DNA of 10,680 nucleotides from Planctomycetota bacterium (lineage in GTDB: Bacteria > Planctomycetota > UBA11346), in the NCBI GenBank assembly GCA_947440715.1, contig CANETI010000048.1, positions 1 to 10,680 on the forward strand. The letters run 5' to 3'. Shown in pieces: positions 1-7,052 of this stretch. The position numbers and the translations under genes were made by a program. The notes under the pieces were generated by a model. The model had not been told where the DNA came from and did not search any database. It saw only the letters and a program-made list of their open reading frames with translations. How positions within the stretch are numbered: the first letter of the stretch is position 1; each line of letters opens with the position of its first letter.

Positions 1-1
1 G

Positions 2-871
2 CAATTAGTGCACGTTGGTAATTCATCGTGTGGTGGCGAATGTTGGCTTAATAAAGCGTGGGTTGATGCGGATCTCCGATTAGCCACAGGATTTATTGAA
101 CCGCATTTCTATGCCGGATTTTCTGGCGGTTCTAAATCCATCGTCCCTGGGCTGGCGGGACTTAAAACCGTTCAGCATTTCCATCGTGCATCTTTGATCG
201 CCGACCCAGGAACCACCTGGGGTGATGTGACGCGAAACCCATTGCAACGTCTCACGCGTGAAATGACCGCGTTGTGCCCGCCGCATGCGATTATTAATGT
301 GACGCTCAATCGCAGTAAGCAAATCACTGGTGTTTATGCTGGTTCAGTAACCGCCGCACATGATGCGGGTTGTCTTGCAGCGACGCACGAAGCGTTGGTA
401 CCAGTAACACGGCGTTATCCATTAGTGGTGACCACCAACAGCGGTTATCCGTTGGATCAAAACTTTTATCAAACCATTAAAGGTATTTCCGCCGCCGCGC
501 GCATTGTTGAACCTGGTGGTACCATTTTATCGCTTAGTCGTTGTAATGTCGGCTTGCCTGATGAAGGCGATTTCCGCACCATATTAAGCGACCCACGACC
601 CAGCGCTGAATTACACCGTGCTATTCAAGACACCGTGGTCACACGCCACGATCAATGGCAGGTACAGACGTTATTCCAGTGTTTAGAGCAAGCTCGCGTG
701 GTGTTATATAGTGACCTCACTCCGGCCCAGCGCACATTAACTCGTACTGAGCACACCGATGATCCCGTCGCATTCATCCATCAGTTAGCGCGTGATTATG
801 GCAAACGTTTACCCGTGGCAGTGATGCCGCTGGGACCGTTAACGATTCCGTTGGTGGCGACATCCGGATAA
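2..871 (+). CDS. larA: LarA-family nickel-pincer hydroxyacid (lactate) racemase, 5' end outside window
   Basis: This is the C-terminal two thirds of a LarA-type racemase. The frame is open from the first bases of the window, so the GTG at 8 is an internal codon and not a start. LarA interconverts L- and D-lactate with a nickel-pincer nucleotide made by LarB, LarC and LarE; relatives act on other 2-hydroxy acids. The spacing of key residues matches Lactobacillus plantarum LarA: His at 104-106 (H174) in EPHFYAGFSGG, Lys ten residues later at 134-136 (K184, the cofactor-linking lysine), His sixteen further at 182-184 (H200, a nickel ligand), then Tyr at 467-469 and Lys at 479-481 (Y294/K298). 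Distance from H174 to the end implies a full protein of about 428 residues, the usual length. The family is secure. The substrate is not: lactate is favoured by the neighbouring rhamnose genes, but a sugar acid is possible. Confidence 0.88.
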   Translation, partial: QLVHVGNSSCGGECWLNKAWVDADLRLATGFIEPHFYAGFSGGSKSIVPGLAGLKTVQHFHRASLIADPGTTWGDVTRNPLQRLTREMTALCPPHAIINVTLNRSKQITGVYAGSVTAAHDAGCLAATHEALVPVTRRYPLVVTTNSGYPLDQNFYQTIKGISAAARIVEPGGTILSLSRCNVGLPDEGDFRTILSDPRPSAELHRAIQDTVVTRHDQWQVQTLFQCLEQARVVLYSDLTPAQRTLTRTEHTDDPVAFIHQLARDYGKRLPVAVMPLGPLTIPLVATSG

Positions 872-888
872 AGCCTGGTTTATCCGGA
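863..888 (+). terminator. perfect 10-bp inverted repeat over the larA stop codon, terminator-like
   Basis: TCCGGATAAA (863-872) and TTTATCCGGA (879-888) are exact reverse complements separated by the six-base loop GCCTGG. The left arm contains the last two sense codons and the TAA stop of the larA-like gene. The position fits a 3'-end hairpin that stops transcription or protects the message. There is no T-run after it (the next bases are GAGCAAAAGAAAC), so it is not a canonical intrinsic terminator. A protein-binding operator is an alternative. Confidence 0.45.
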
Positions 889-1060
889 GAGCAAAAGAAA
901 CGTGCTAGTAGAATAAAAGGTCGGAAACGAAGCCTTTAATAATAACGCAACTGTCTATGGAAAAGCAACTTACGAATATTATTACGTCCGCATAAATCGT
1001 CTAAACCTTCAACAAAGGCGGTCCTAAGTCTCAGAACACAAAGTCATCAAAATGCTACTC

Positions 1061-1086
1061 TTGCGCCTCAAGCGCGAACTATAAAT
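1061..1086 (+). promoter_or_regulatory. possible promoter of rhaI (TATAAA -10 box)
   Basis: TATAAA at 1080-1085 is a good -10 match, 42 bases before the rhaI ATG. The only -35-like sequence nearby, TTGCGC at 1061-1066, is just 13 bases upstream, which is too close for normal sigma-70 spacing. TTGCGC also forms a small imperfect dyad with GCGCGAA at 1072-1078, so this may be an operator next to a weak promoter. The rest of 872-1127 is AT-rich non-coding sequence in which I recognise no gene. Confidence 0.22.
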
Positions 1087-1107
1087 CAGCGACAGGCACC
1101 CATGATA

Positions 1108-1127
1108 GAGTGATATAGGAATCACTC
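1108..1127 (+). promoter_or_regulatory. hairpin presenting the rhaI ribosome-binding site in its loop
   Basis: GAGTGAT (1108-1114) and ATCACTC (1121-1127) are exact reverse complements with the loop ATAGGA. The loop holds the AGGA Shine-Dalgarno (1117-1120), seven bases from the ATG, and the right arm ends directly against the rhaI start codon. An in-frame TAG at 1116-1118 fixes 1128 as the most upstream possible start. The arrangement could act in translation control or as a DNA operator; the sequence cannot decide which. Confidence 0.45.
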
Positions 1128-2327
1128 ATGGATCATGCTGCACTCTTCAAACGTTTGGATCATTTTATGGTCGAAACCCCATCGTGGGGTTTGGCTGATA
1201 GCGGCACGCGCTTTGGTACGTTTCGTCAACCGTGGGCGGCGAAAGTTATTGATGAAAAATTTGCTGATGCGGGACAGGTGCAAAAATATACCGGGATTTG
1301 TCCGCGTGTGGCGTTGCATATTCCTTGGGATACAGCGGCAGATTGGTCGGTGATTAGTGCCATGGCTAAAGCTAATGGCGTGAGTGTTGGTGCTATTAAT
1401 CCGAATGTCTTTCAAGATCCGGATTATCAATTTGGCTCTATTTGTCACACGGATGAAAAGGTGCGTCAAAAAGCAATCGCACATCATTTGGAATGTATTG
1501 ATATTGCGAAAGCAACGGGATCAGACGCGATTAGTTTGTGGTACGCAGATGGCAGTAATTATCCAGGACAGGCCTGTTTCCGTGAGCGCAAGCATCGCAT
1601 GCAGGATTCCTTGGCTCAAGTTTATCGTGCGTTGCCGAAAAACATGCGTTTGCTAGTGGAATACAAATTCTTTGAACCAGCGTTTTATCACACGGATCTG
1701 CAAGACTGGGGTTCGTCGCTGTTGTTGTGCAATAAACTAGGGCCGCAGGCACAGGTGTTGGTTGATACCGGACATCATGCGCAAGGTACAAATATTGAAC
1801 ATATTGTCGCCATTTTGCTAGACGAAGGCCGTTTGGGCGGATTTCACTTTAATAATCGTAAATATGCCGACGACGATTTGACCGTGGGTGCGATCAATCC
1901 GTATGAACTCTTCCTGATCTTTTGCGAGTTAGTTGCCGGTGAAGAAGACAAAAATAACGTGGTTCGCGACACGGCGTTGAATTGTTCGTACATGTTTGAT
2001 CAATGTCCTAACCATAAACCAACGATTGAATCCATTATTCAATCTGCGGTGTGTGTGCAGGAACATTATGCCAAGGCGATCTTGGTTGATCGGGCGGCAT
2101 TGAAACAAGCGCGCGATAACCACGACGTGGTCTTGTGCGAAGAAATCCTCAAAGATGCCTACAACACCGACGTGCGTCCGCAGTTGGCGGAATGGCGGCG
2201 CAACAAAGGCTTAGATCCGAACCCGTTGAAAGCCTTCCGTGCTAGCGGTTATACGAAAAAAGTTACACCAGAACGTGTCGCCAAACGTAAATCGTCTGGC
2301 GTCGTCACGACGGGAGCGTTCGGCTAA
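1128..2327 (+). CDS. rhaI: L-rhamnose isomerase, Pseudomonas stutzeri / Gram-positive RhaI type
   Basis: Converts L-rhamnose to L-rhamnulose in the cytoplasm, the first step of rhamnose breakdown; related enzymes also isomerise L-lyxose, L-mannose and D-allose. The 399-residue protein is a metal-dependent TIM barrel. Blocks remembered from the P. stutzeri enzyme are present: PSWG and GTRF near the N-terminus, LHIPWD (63-68), DGSNYPGQ (141-148), EPAFYHT (183-189), LVDTGHH (211-217) and GGFHFNNRKYADDDL (237-251). Expected metal and catalytic residues are E178, D213, H216, H240, D248, D250 and D291, a constant offset of about 41 from P. stutzeri numbering up to D250. The protein therefore lacks the roughly 40-residue N-terminal extension of that enzyme, and an in-frame TAG at 1116-1118 rules out a longer start. 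The usual DQSHN block reads DQCPN here. It is followed by TAATAA tandem stops and the importer genes. Confidence 0.93.
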   Translation: MDHAALFKRLDHFMVETPSWGLADSGTRFGTFRQPWAAKVIDEKFADAGQVQKYTGICPRVALHIPWDTAADWSVISAMAKANGVSVGAINPNVFQDPDYQFGSICHTDEKVRQKAIAHHLECIDIAKATGSDAISLWYADGSNYPGQACFRERKHRMQDSLAQVYRALPKNMRLLVEYKFFEPAFYHTDLQDWGSSLLLCNKLGPQAQVLVDTGHHAQGTNIEHIVAILLDEGRLGGFHFNNRKYADDDLTVGAINPYELFLIFCELVAGEEDKNNVVRDTALNCSYMFDQCPNHKPTIESIIQSAVCVQEHYAKAILVDRAALKQARDNHDVVLCEEILKDAYNTDVRPQLAEWRRNKGLDPNPLKAFRASGYTKKVTPERVAKRKSSGVVTTGAFG

Positions 2328-2350
2328 TAACGACCATAGCTAACGACGAC
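2300..2350 (+). repeat. cluster of ACGAC repeats around the rhaI stop
   Basis: A 13-base palindrome, CGTCGTCACGACG, lies at 2300-2312 in the last rhaI codons. TAACGAC then occurs at 2328-2334 and 2341-2347, 13 bases apart, in the gap before the transporter. On the other strand these read GTCGTTA, close to the GTCGTGA pair after the binding-protein gene (6925-6945). They could be half-sites for a regulator; chance is a real alternative because the motif is short. Confidence 0.3.
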
Positions 2351-2435
2351 TGCCGATGACGAAGGCCGCCGTGATCTAAAAGCAGTCAATTCTGTGGTTT
2401 TAATATTCTTATTGGCCATCTAGGATCTCGCCCGC

Positions 2436-3947
2436 ATGCCGCCTCTGATCGTAACGCATGAACTTGGCAAAACCTATGGCACCGTGCGTGCCTTAGGTGG
2501 GGTCAGCATGTCGATTGATGCGGGAGAGATCCACGCGTTGATCGGAGAAAACGGAGCAGGTAAATCGACACTCATTAATATGTTATCTGGTGTAGTTGCG
2601 CTTAGCGCGGGGACCATCAGTGTTGCTGGTAAACCATTACTAACGGGCAGCGTACCGGCGAGTGAAGCGGCGGGCATTGCCGTGATTCATCAAGAGTCGA
2701 CCGCATTCGCGCATTTAGACGCACTAGATAATATTTTTGTTGGACGTGAACCACGGCGCTGCGGCGGATTGTTATTAGATAAGCCGCGCATGCGCGCAGA
2801 AGCAAAACGATTATTAGAAAGTTTAGGCGAAACCTTACAGGAAGGTTTAGCGTTGTCGGCGTTGTCGGTCGCGCAGCGGCAAATGATTGCCATTGCGCGA
2901 GCGATATCAGTGGATTGTAAATTGCTGATTTTAGATGAACCGACGGCGTCGTTATCACAGCGGGAATGCCAGGCGTTATTTGCCGCGATTCAACGGTTAA
3001 AAGCTGCTGGCGTGGCGATTTTATATGTCAGTCACCGTTTAGAAGAAATACTTGCCCTTGCTGATCGTGTGTCGGTATTTCGCGACGGTACGCATGTGGA
3101 AACGCGTGATGCTAAGGGTTTAAATAAGGATGATTTAATTCGTGCCATGGTCGGCCGCGATGTGGAAGAACATGATCGTGGGGTTGTCACTGCTCCAGGT
3201 GCCGTGCGTTTATCCGTGCGTGGTTTGACGCGCGCACCACGTTTTCGTAATGTTTCGTTTGAGGTGCGTGCCGGCGAAATTGTTGGCATGGCGGGTTTAG
3301 TCGGAGCCGGTCGCAGCGAAGTTGCTGCCACTATATTTGGCGCGGATTTTCCTGACGCGGGCAGCGTGTCTTTAGATGGCGTGCCGTTGCGCGCGGGTGA
3401 TGTGCGCGCTGCGATTGCTGCAGGGGTGGCGTTAGTGCCGGAAGATCGTCAGCATGTGGGTTTAGTTTTGCCAATGACGGTCGGTGAGAATTTAGTGCTA
3501 ACGGTGTTATCATCTTTGGCGCGCGGTGGATTGCGGTCATTGAGCGCGGAAGCCGCCGTTGCCACAGAACAAATGAAAGCCATGGCGGTGAAAGCCGCAT
3601 CGTCAGCGGTCGTGGCAAAAACGTTATCGGGTGGCAATCAGCAAAAATTAGTCATTGGTAAATGGTTGGCGGCAAAACCAAAAGTATTAATCCTCGATGA
3701 ACCGACACGCGGTATTGATGTGGGCGCACGGGCGGAGATTTATCGATTAATTCGTCGACTTGCGGCAGAAGGCTTAGCGACTTTGGTTATTAGCAGTGAT
3801 CTGCCCGAAGTATTGGGTTTGAGTGATCGCATATTAGTCATGCGTAAAGGTAGTATCAGCGGTGAATTGGCGCGAGCGGAAGCGACGCCAGAAAAAGTGC
3901 TCGCACTCGCGATGCCGCAAGAAAAGCCCCAGGCGGTGCGGGCATGA
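2436..3947 (+). CDS. rhaT: rhamnose ABC importer, tandem ATP-binding subunit (RbsA/RhaT type)
   Basis: Cytoplasmic ATPase of a carbohydrate importer, with two nucleotide-binding domains in 503 residues, the usual RbsA/MglA length. Domain 1 has Walker A GENGAGKST (37-45), signature LSVAQRQ (143-149), Walker B LLILDEPT (163-170) and the switch histidine H200. Domain 2 has the degenerate Walker A GLVGAGRSE (287-295) and no switch histidine (ISSDLPE), both normal for this family, with an intact LSGGNQQK signature (397-404) and VLILDEPTRGIDVG (417-430). The ATG at 2436 has AGGA ten bases upstream. The stop overlaps the next start as ATGA, so translation is probably coupled. Rhamnose specificity is inferred from rhaI upstream and the binding protein downstream. 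The name follows the Rhizobium rhaSTPQ system and is not the E. coli RhaT proton symporter. Confidence 0.9.
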   Translation: MPPLIVTHELGKTYGTVRALGGVSMSIDAGEIHALIGENGAGKSTLINMLSGVVALSAGTISVAGKPLLTGSVPASEAAGIAVIHQESTAFAHLDALDNIFVGREPRRCGGLLLDKPRMRAEAKRLLESLGETLQEGLALSALSVAQRQMIAIARAISVDCKLLILDEPTASLSQRECQALFAAIQRLKAAGVAILYVSHRLEEILALADRVSVFRDGTHVETRDAKGLNKDDLIRAMVGRDVEEHDRGVVTAPGAVRLSVRGLTRAPRFRNVSFEVRAGEIVGMAGLVGAGRSEVAATIFGADFPDAGSVSLDGVPLRAGDVRAAIAAGVALVPEDRQHVGLVLPMTVGENLVLTVLSSLARGGLRSLSAEAAVATEQMKAMAVKAASSAVVAKTLSGGNQQKLVIGKWLAAKPKVLILDEPTRGIDVGARAEIYRLIRRLAAEGLATLVISSDLPEVLGLSDRILVMRKGSISGELARAEATPEKVLALAMPQEKPQAVRA

Positions 3948-4906
3948 TGTTTTCTTTCTTACGTACTCGCGAAGTCGCCGTGGCGGGACTTATTTTATTG
4001 ACCATTATCGTGGTAAGTTGCGTGAACGGTGATTTTTTTAGTGGGCAAAATGCGCGTGATATATTAATTGCGGCGGCGCCTGGAATGATTGTGGCCTGTG
4101 GCTTGACGTTAATCATAGTGATGGGCGAAATTGATATTTCTATGGGCGCACTCATGGGTTTATGTGCTGCTGTGTTGGGTAAGTTAGTCTCCGCTGATCA
4201 CGCCGCGCTACCGGTTTGGGCAGCGAGCTTCATCGTCTTGGCGCTGGGCGCGGGCATTGGCCTTATTAACGGGTTATTAGTGACCGTCGGTAAAGTTCCG
4301 TCCATTATTGCCACCTTAGGTATGTTGACGGCTTTGATCGGGGTCAGTGATTTGGTGATGGCAGGTTCAACGATTGGTAATTTCCCGGATAGCCTTCGTA
4401 GTTTTGCCATTGGCCAGGTGGGCTTCATTCCGGTCCCGGTATTGGTGGCGGTGCTGTGTATTGTGGCCTGCGTTGTGCTGACGCGTTATACGCCGTTAGG
4501 TCGGCGCATGTACGCCGTGGGTAGCAATCCTCATGCGGCGCGTTTGGCTGGATTGCCAGTTCAACGGTTAAAATTGCTGGCCTTTGTTTTGACGGGTGCG
4601 CTTACTGCGTTAGCGACGCTCATCAGCGCACCGCAATTAGATGTCATTGAAGCTGGTTTTGGCCGTCAGTTTGAATTGTTGGTGGTAACTGCGGTAGTTG
4701 TTGGCGGTACTTCAATCAGTGGTGGTATGGGCACGATTATTGGTTCGGCTTTAGGTGTGATATTATTGTCACTGGTGCGAACGGTGTTGATCTTTTTACA
4801 ATTGGGCGTCAGCGCCACGTATTGGGAACGTGCGATTCAAGGTGGATTTATTATCGCTGCCGTATTGGCCGATCATGTGGGACGTAAACGTGGAGGTCAC
4901 TCATGA
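3944..4906 (+). CDS. rhaP: rhamnose ABC importer, inner-membrane permease 1
   Basis: Integral membrane subunit of the importer, from the RbsC/AraH-type permease family (BPD_transp_2). Its 320 residues are mostly hydrophobic helices, beginning with one at about 10-28. Family landmarks are GEIDISMGA (61-69), the cytoplasmic coupling-loop motif GRRMYAVGSNPHAARLAGL (186-204), and GGTSISGGMGTIIGSALG (254-271). The start overlaps the ATPase stop (ATGA at 3944-3947); a second ATG at 3947 is also possible. The C-terminus overlaps permease 2 in the same way. It should pair with permease 2 as a heterodimer over the tandem ATPase. Which of the two permeases corresponds to RhaP and which to RhaQ is assigned by gene order only. 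Confidence 0.87.
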   Translation: MMFSFLRTREVAVAGLILLTIIVVSCVNGDFFSGQNARDILIAAAPGMIVACGLTLIIVMGEIDISMGALMGLCAAVLGKLVSADHAALPVWAASFIVLALGAGIGLINGLLVTVGKVPSIIATLGMLTALIGVSDLVMAGSTIGNFPDSLRSFAIGQVGFIPVPVLVAVLCIVACVVLTRYTPLGRRMYAVGSNPHAARLAGLPVQRLKLLAFVLTGALTALATLISAPQLDVIEAGFGRQFELLVVTAVVVGGTSISGGMGTIIGSALGVILLSLVRTVLIFLQLGVSATYWERAIQGGFIIAAVLADHVGRKRGGHS

Positions 4907-5874
4907 AATCGAGTGGACCAAACACAAACGAATCTTGGTGGCGTCAATATAATTACTGGCATGAAACCGTCCTGGCGATGTTGATTGTCGGATTGTTGCT
5001 TTCAGCGTCCGTGTTGTCCCCGTCGTTTACCACCGTGAAGACGCAAGTCGGGTTATCGTCTGATATGTGGGAATTGGCGTTGCTCGCATTGCCAATGACG
5101 TTGATTATTATTACTGCCGGCATTGATTTATCGATTGGTTCAATCATGGCATTATCTGCCGTGGTGTTGGGCATGACCTTTGAAGCAGGGGCAAATCCGT
5201 GGGTTGCCGCAATGTGCGGCATTATGGCTGGCACAGCATGTGGCGTGTTTAATGGTTTGACGGTCGCCAAATTAAAAGTGCATCCGTTGATTGTGACGTT
5301 GGCAACGCTGGCGGCATTTCGTGGTATCGCCGAAGGCATCAGTCTTGGGCGACCAATTTCAGGTTTTCCCGCATCCTTCACCGAACTTGGCACCGGCACC
5401 TTCGGTGGTGTTCCGATTCCTGGACTCATCTTTGGTGTATTGGCCTTGTTGTTTGCCATCGCGTTAGCGCGAACGCCTTTTGGCCTGTCCATTTATGCCA
5501 TTGGTCATAATCCGCTAGCGTCGCGATATTCCGGTTTACCAGTCGCACGCATAACGGTCGCGGTCTACGCCTTAGCTGGAACCGTTGCTGGATTGGCTGC
5601 CGCAATTTATGTTGCCCGGCGCAATACCGCGAAAGCAGATATTGGCACCGGATTGGAACTGGACGTCATTACCGCCGTGGTGCTGGGTGGTACGAGTATC
5701 TTCGGCGGTTCTGGCCGTATTCTTGGTACCCTTTTAGGTGTTCTTGCGATTCATCAAACACGCAAATTTGTTGGTTGGTATTGGGATCGCGAAGAACTGA
5801 ATTTTATTGTTGTTGGTGTTCTGTTAATTGCGGCGGTTTTGCTCAACCGACTGTTTGACAAGAAAACCAAATGA
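4903..5874 (+). CDS. rhaQ: rhamnose ABC importer, inner-membrane permease 2
   Basis: Second membrane subunit of the importer, 323 residues, in the same BPD_transp_2 family as its neighbour. It shows GIDLSIGSIMALSAVVLG (73-90), the coupling-loop motif IYAIGHNPLASRYSGL (197-212), and GGTSIFGGSGRILGTLLGV (262-280). A polar, tryptophan-rich stretch (SWWRQYNYW, 11-19) precedes the first helix, as is common in the second permease of rhamnose and AI-2-like systems. The start at 4903 has a strong GGAGGT site at 4892-4897, five bases away, inside the end of permease 1. The stop TGA overlaps a possible ATG for the next frame, but the binding protein most likely starts at 5904. Confidence 0.87.
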   Translation: MKSSGPNTNESWWRQYNYWHETVLAMLIVGLLLSASVLSPSFTTVKTQVGLSSDMWELALLALPMTLIIITAGIDLSIGSIMALSAVVLGMTFEAGANPWVAAMCGIMAGTACGVFNGLTVAKLKVHPLIVTLATLAAFRGIAEGISLGRPISGFPASFTELGTGTFGGVPIPGLIFGVLALLFAIALARTPFGLSIYAIGHNPLASRYSGLPVARITVAVYALAGTVAGLAAAIYVARRNTAKADIGTGLELDVITAVVLGGTSIFGGSGRILGTLLGVLAIHQTRKFVGWYWDREELNFIVVGVLLIAAVLLNRLFDKKTK

Positions 5875-5891
5875 TTTTTTCTCTATCCAAT

Positions 5892-5897
5892 GAGGAG
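5892..5897 (+). promoter_or_regulatory. ribosome-binding site that fixes the binding-protein start
   Basis: GAGGAG lies six bases before the ATG at 5904. An earlier in-frame ATG at 5871 overlaps the permease stop, but it would add eleven polar residues ahead of a clean lipoprotein signal peptide. This site and the signal peptide together favour 5904. Confidence 0.7.
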
Positions 5898-5903
5898 TTT
5901 GTT

Positions 5904-6923
5904 ATGCGTTATCTCTTAGCTTTATGTGCCGTATCCGTCCTGGCTTTAGTGAGCGGTTGCGGCGGGGATAGCGAAGCCCCGAAAACAACGGTTACGGTTA
6001 AAGAAGGCTCATCGATCACCATCGCGTTATTGCCGAAGAAAAAAGGCATCGCTTATTTTACCTCCTGCGCGGAAGGTGCTGAGGAAGCGGCTAAAGCGTT
6101 AGGTAATGTCACGGTCATTTACGATGGTCCTACCGATGGGTCGCCAGAAAAAGCCGCGTCGATGATTGAGAAATGGACGTTAAAAGGCGTCGACGTGATC
6201 GCGGTGTCGCCAAATGATCCGAGCGTGTTGGCACCAGCGATGAAGGCGGCACAAGCGAAAGGAATTAAAATAATTACCTGGGACGCCGATGCGGCGCCGG
6301 ATACGCGCTCGTTCTTTATTAACCAAGCTACCTCGCAACAAATCGGTGAAGCGATGGTTGATGCCCTGATCAAAGACATGGGTTCGGTAGAAGGACAAGT
6401 GGCGATTGTCACTGCAACCTTAACGGCAGCGAATCAAAATGCGTGGATCGATGCGATGAAAGCTCGTTTGGCGGATAAATATCCCAAAGTTGAATTGGTT
6501 GCGATTAAACCCTGTAACGAAGACCAAAAAATTGCTTTCCAGGTCGCGCAAGATTTGATGAAAGCGTATCCAGACTTAAAGGGAATTTTCGGCATTAGCT
6601 CGGTTGCCTTCCCAGGCGCCGCAGAGGCGATCAAGCAAGCGGGTAAAAGTGGCCAAGTGCAAATCACCGGATTGTCGACGCCCAATGCGATGAAAAATTA
6701 TGTCAAAGATGGTACGGTAAAATCAGTGGTATTATGGAACACTAAACAGCTAGGTTTTCTCACCGTGCTCGTAGCAATAGCGGTCAAAGATGGCACGCTG
6801 AAAGCGGGAGCGACGGAATTTGATGCCGGCACCTTGGGTAAAAAACCAGTCGTTGGCGATCAGGTGCTGCTGAATAATTTATTGATCTTCACCAAGGATA
6901 ACATCGATCAGTTTGATTTTTAA
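5904..6923 (+). CDS. rhaS: rhamnose ABC importer, lipoprotein substrate-binding protein
   Basis: Periplasmic sugar-binding protein of 339 residues that delivers substrate to the permeases. The signal peptide runs MRYLLALCAVSVLALVSG and ends in the lipobox VSGC, so Cys19 should be lipidated and anchor the protein in the membrane. The rest is a two-lobed Peripla_BP_4 fold: strand ITIALLPKKKGIAYF (38-52), a conserved helix GAEEAAKALG (58-67), VSPNDP (101-106) and TWDADA (125-130). These resemble RhaS and LsrB (AI-2) binding proteins, in which the SxNDP and WDSD blocks line the sugar site. The rhamnose assignment rests on that likeness and on the linked rhaI and rhamnosidase. The gene is last in the four-gene transporter operon, and no intrinsic terminator is visible after it. 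The name follows Rhizobium usage and is not the E. coli RhaS activator. Confidence 0.87.
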   Translation: MRYLLALCAVSVLALVSGCGGDSEAPKTTVTVKEGSSITIALLPKKKGIAYFTSCAEGAEEAAKALGNVTVIYDGPTDGSPEKAASMIEKWTLKGVDVIAVSPNDPSVLAPAMKAAQAKGIKIITWDADAAPDTRSFFINQATSQQIGEAMVDALIKDMGSVEGQVAIVTATLTAANQNAWIDAMKARLADKYPKVELVAIKPCNEDQKIAFQVAQDLMKAYPDLKGIFGISSVAFPGAAEAIKQAGKSGQVQITGLSTPNAMKNYVKDGTVKSVVLWNTKQLGFLTVLVAIAVKDGTLKAGATEFDAGTLGKKPVVGDQVLLNNLLIFTKDNIDQFDF

Positions 6924-6924
6924 T

Positions 6925-6975
6925 GTCGTGATTCGGTTGTCGTGACCTAGCGGATTCAGCCATAGAGTTAGCGGA
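6925..6975 (+). repeat. two pairs of 7-base direct repeats after the transporter operon
   Basis: GTCGTGA occurs at 6925-6931 and 6939-6945 (14 bases apart). TAGCGGA occurs at 6948-6954 and 6969-6975 (21 bases apart, two helical turns). They sit in the 129-base gap before the FAD oxidoreductase. Regular spacing suggests regulator half-sites, but nothing identifies the protein. A short imperfect hairpin, GGATAGC/GCCATCC with loop TTTTA, follows at 7014-7032. Confidence 0.25.
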
Positions 6976-7052
6976 AAGTCCCACGCTTGCCGTTGATCGT
7001 GGTGTACAGTGCGGGATAGCTTTTAGCCATCCTAAGCTTGTGAGATTTCCCT

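Noticed and set aside
8..10. GTG at 8 as the real start of the racemase
   Set aside because: The frame is open upstream to the window edge, and the family needs about 140 more N-terminal residues.
872..1127. Frameshifted N-terminal coding for RhaI in the upstream gap
   Set aside because: Reading the upstream bases in the likely frame gives no resemblance to the N-terminal helix of the P. stutzeri enzyme, and an in-frame TAG at 1116-1118 closes the RhaI frame.
2398..2406. Separate promoter directly before the transporter ATPase (TTTAAT or TAATAT as -10)
   Set aside because: No acceptable -35 box lies at a normal distance, so I cannot support it; co-transcription with rhaI across the 108-base gap is as likely.
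4953..5492. A 179-codon open frame on the - strand opposite permease 2
   Set aside because: It is the mirror of a strongly conserved membrane protein gene, has no recognisable domain, and lies wholly within permease 2. Other minus-strand open frames in the window are alike.
5871..5903. ATG at 5871 as the start of the binding protein
   Set aside because: It would put eleven polar residues before the lipoprotein signal peptide, whereas the ATG at 5904 has GAGGAG at ideal spacing.
3944..6923. AI-2 (Lsr) or ribose importer instead of rhamnose
   Set aside because: The binding protein does resemble LsrB, but no lsr or rbs partner genes are present, while rhaI and a rhamnosidase flank the system. 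Kept only as an alternative substrate.
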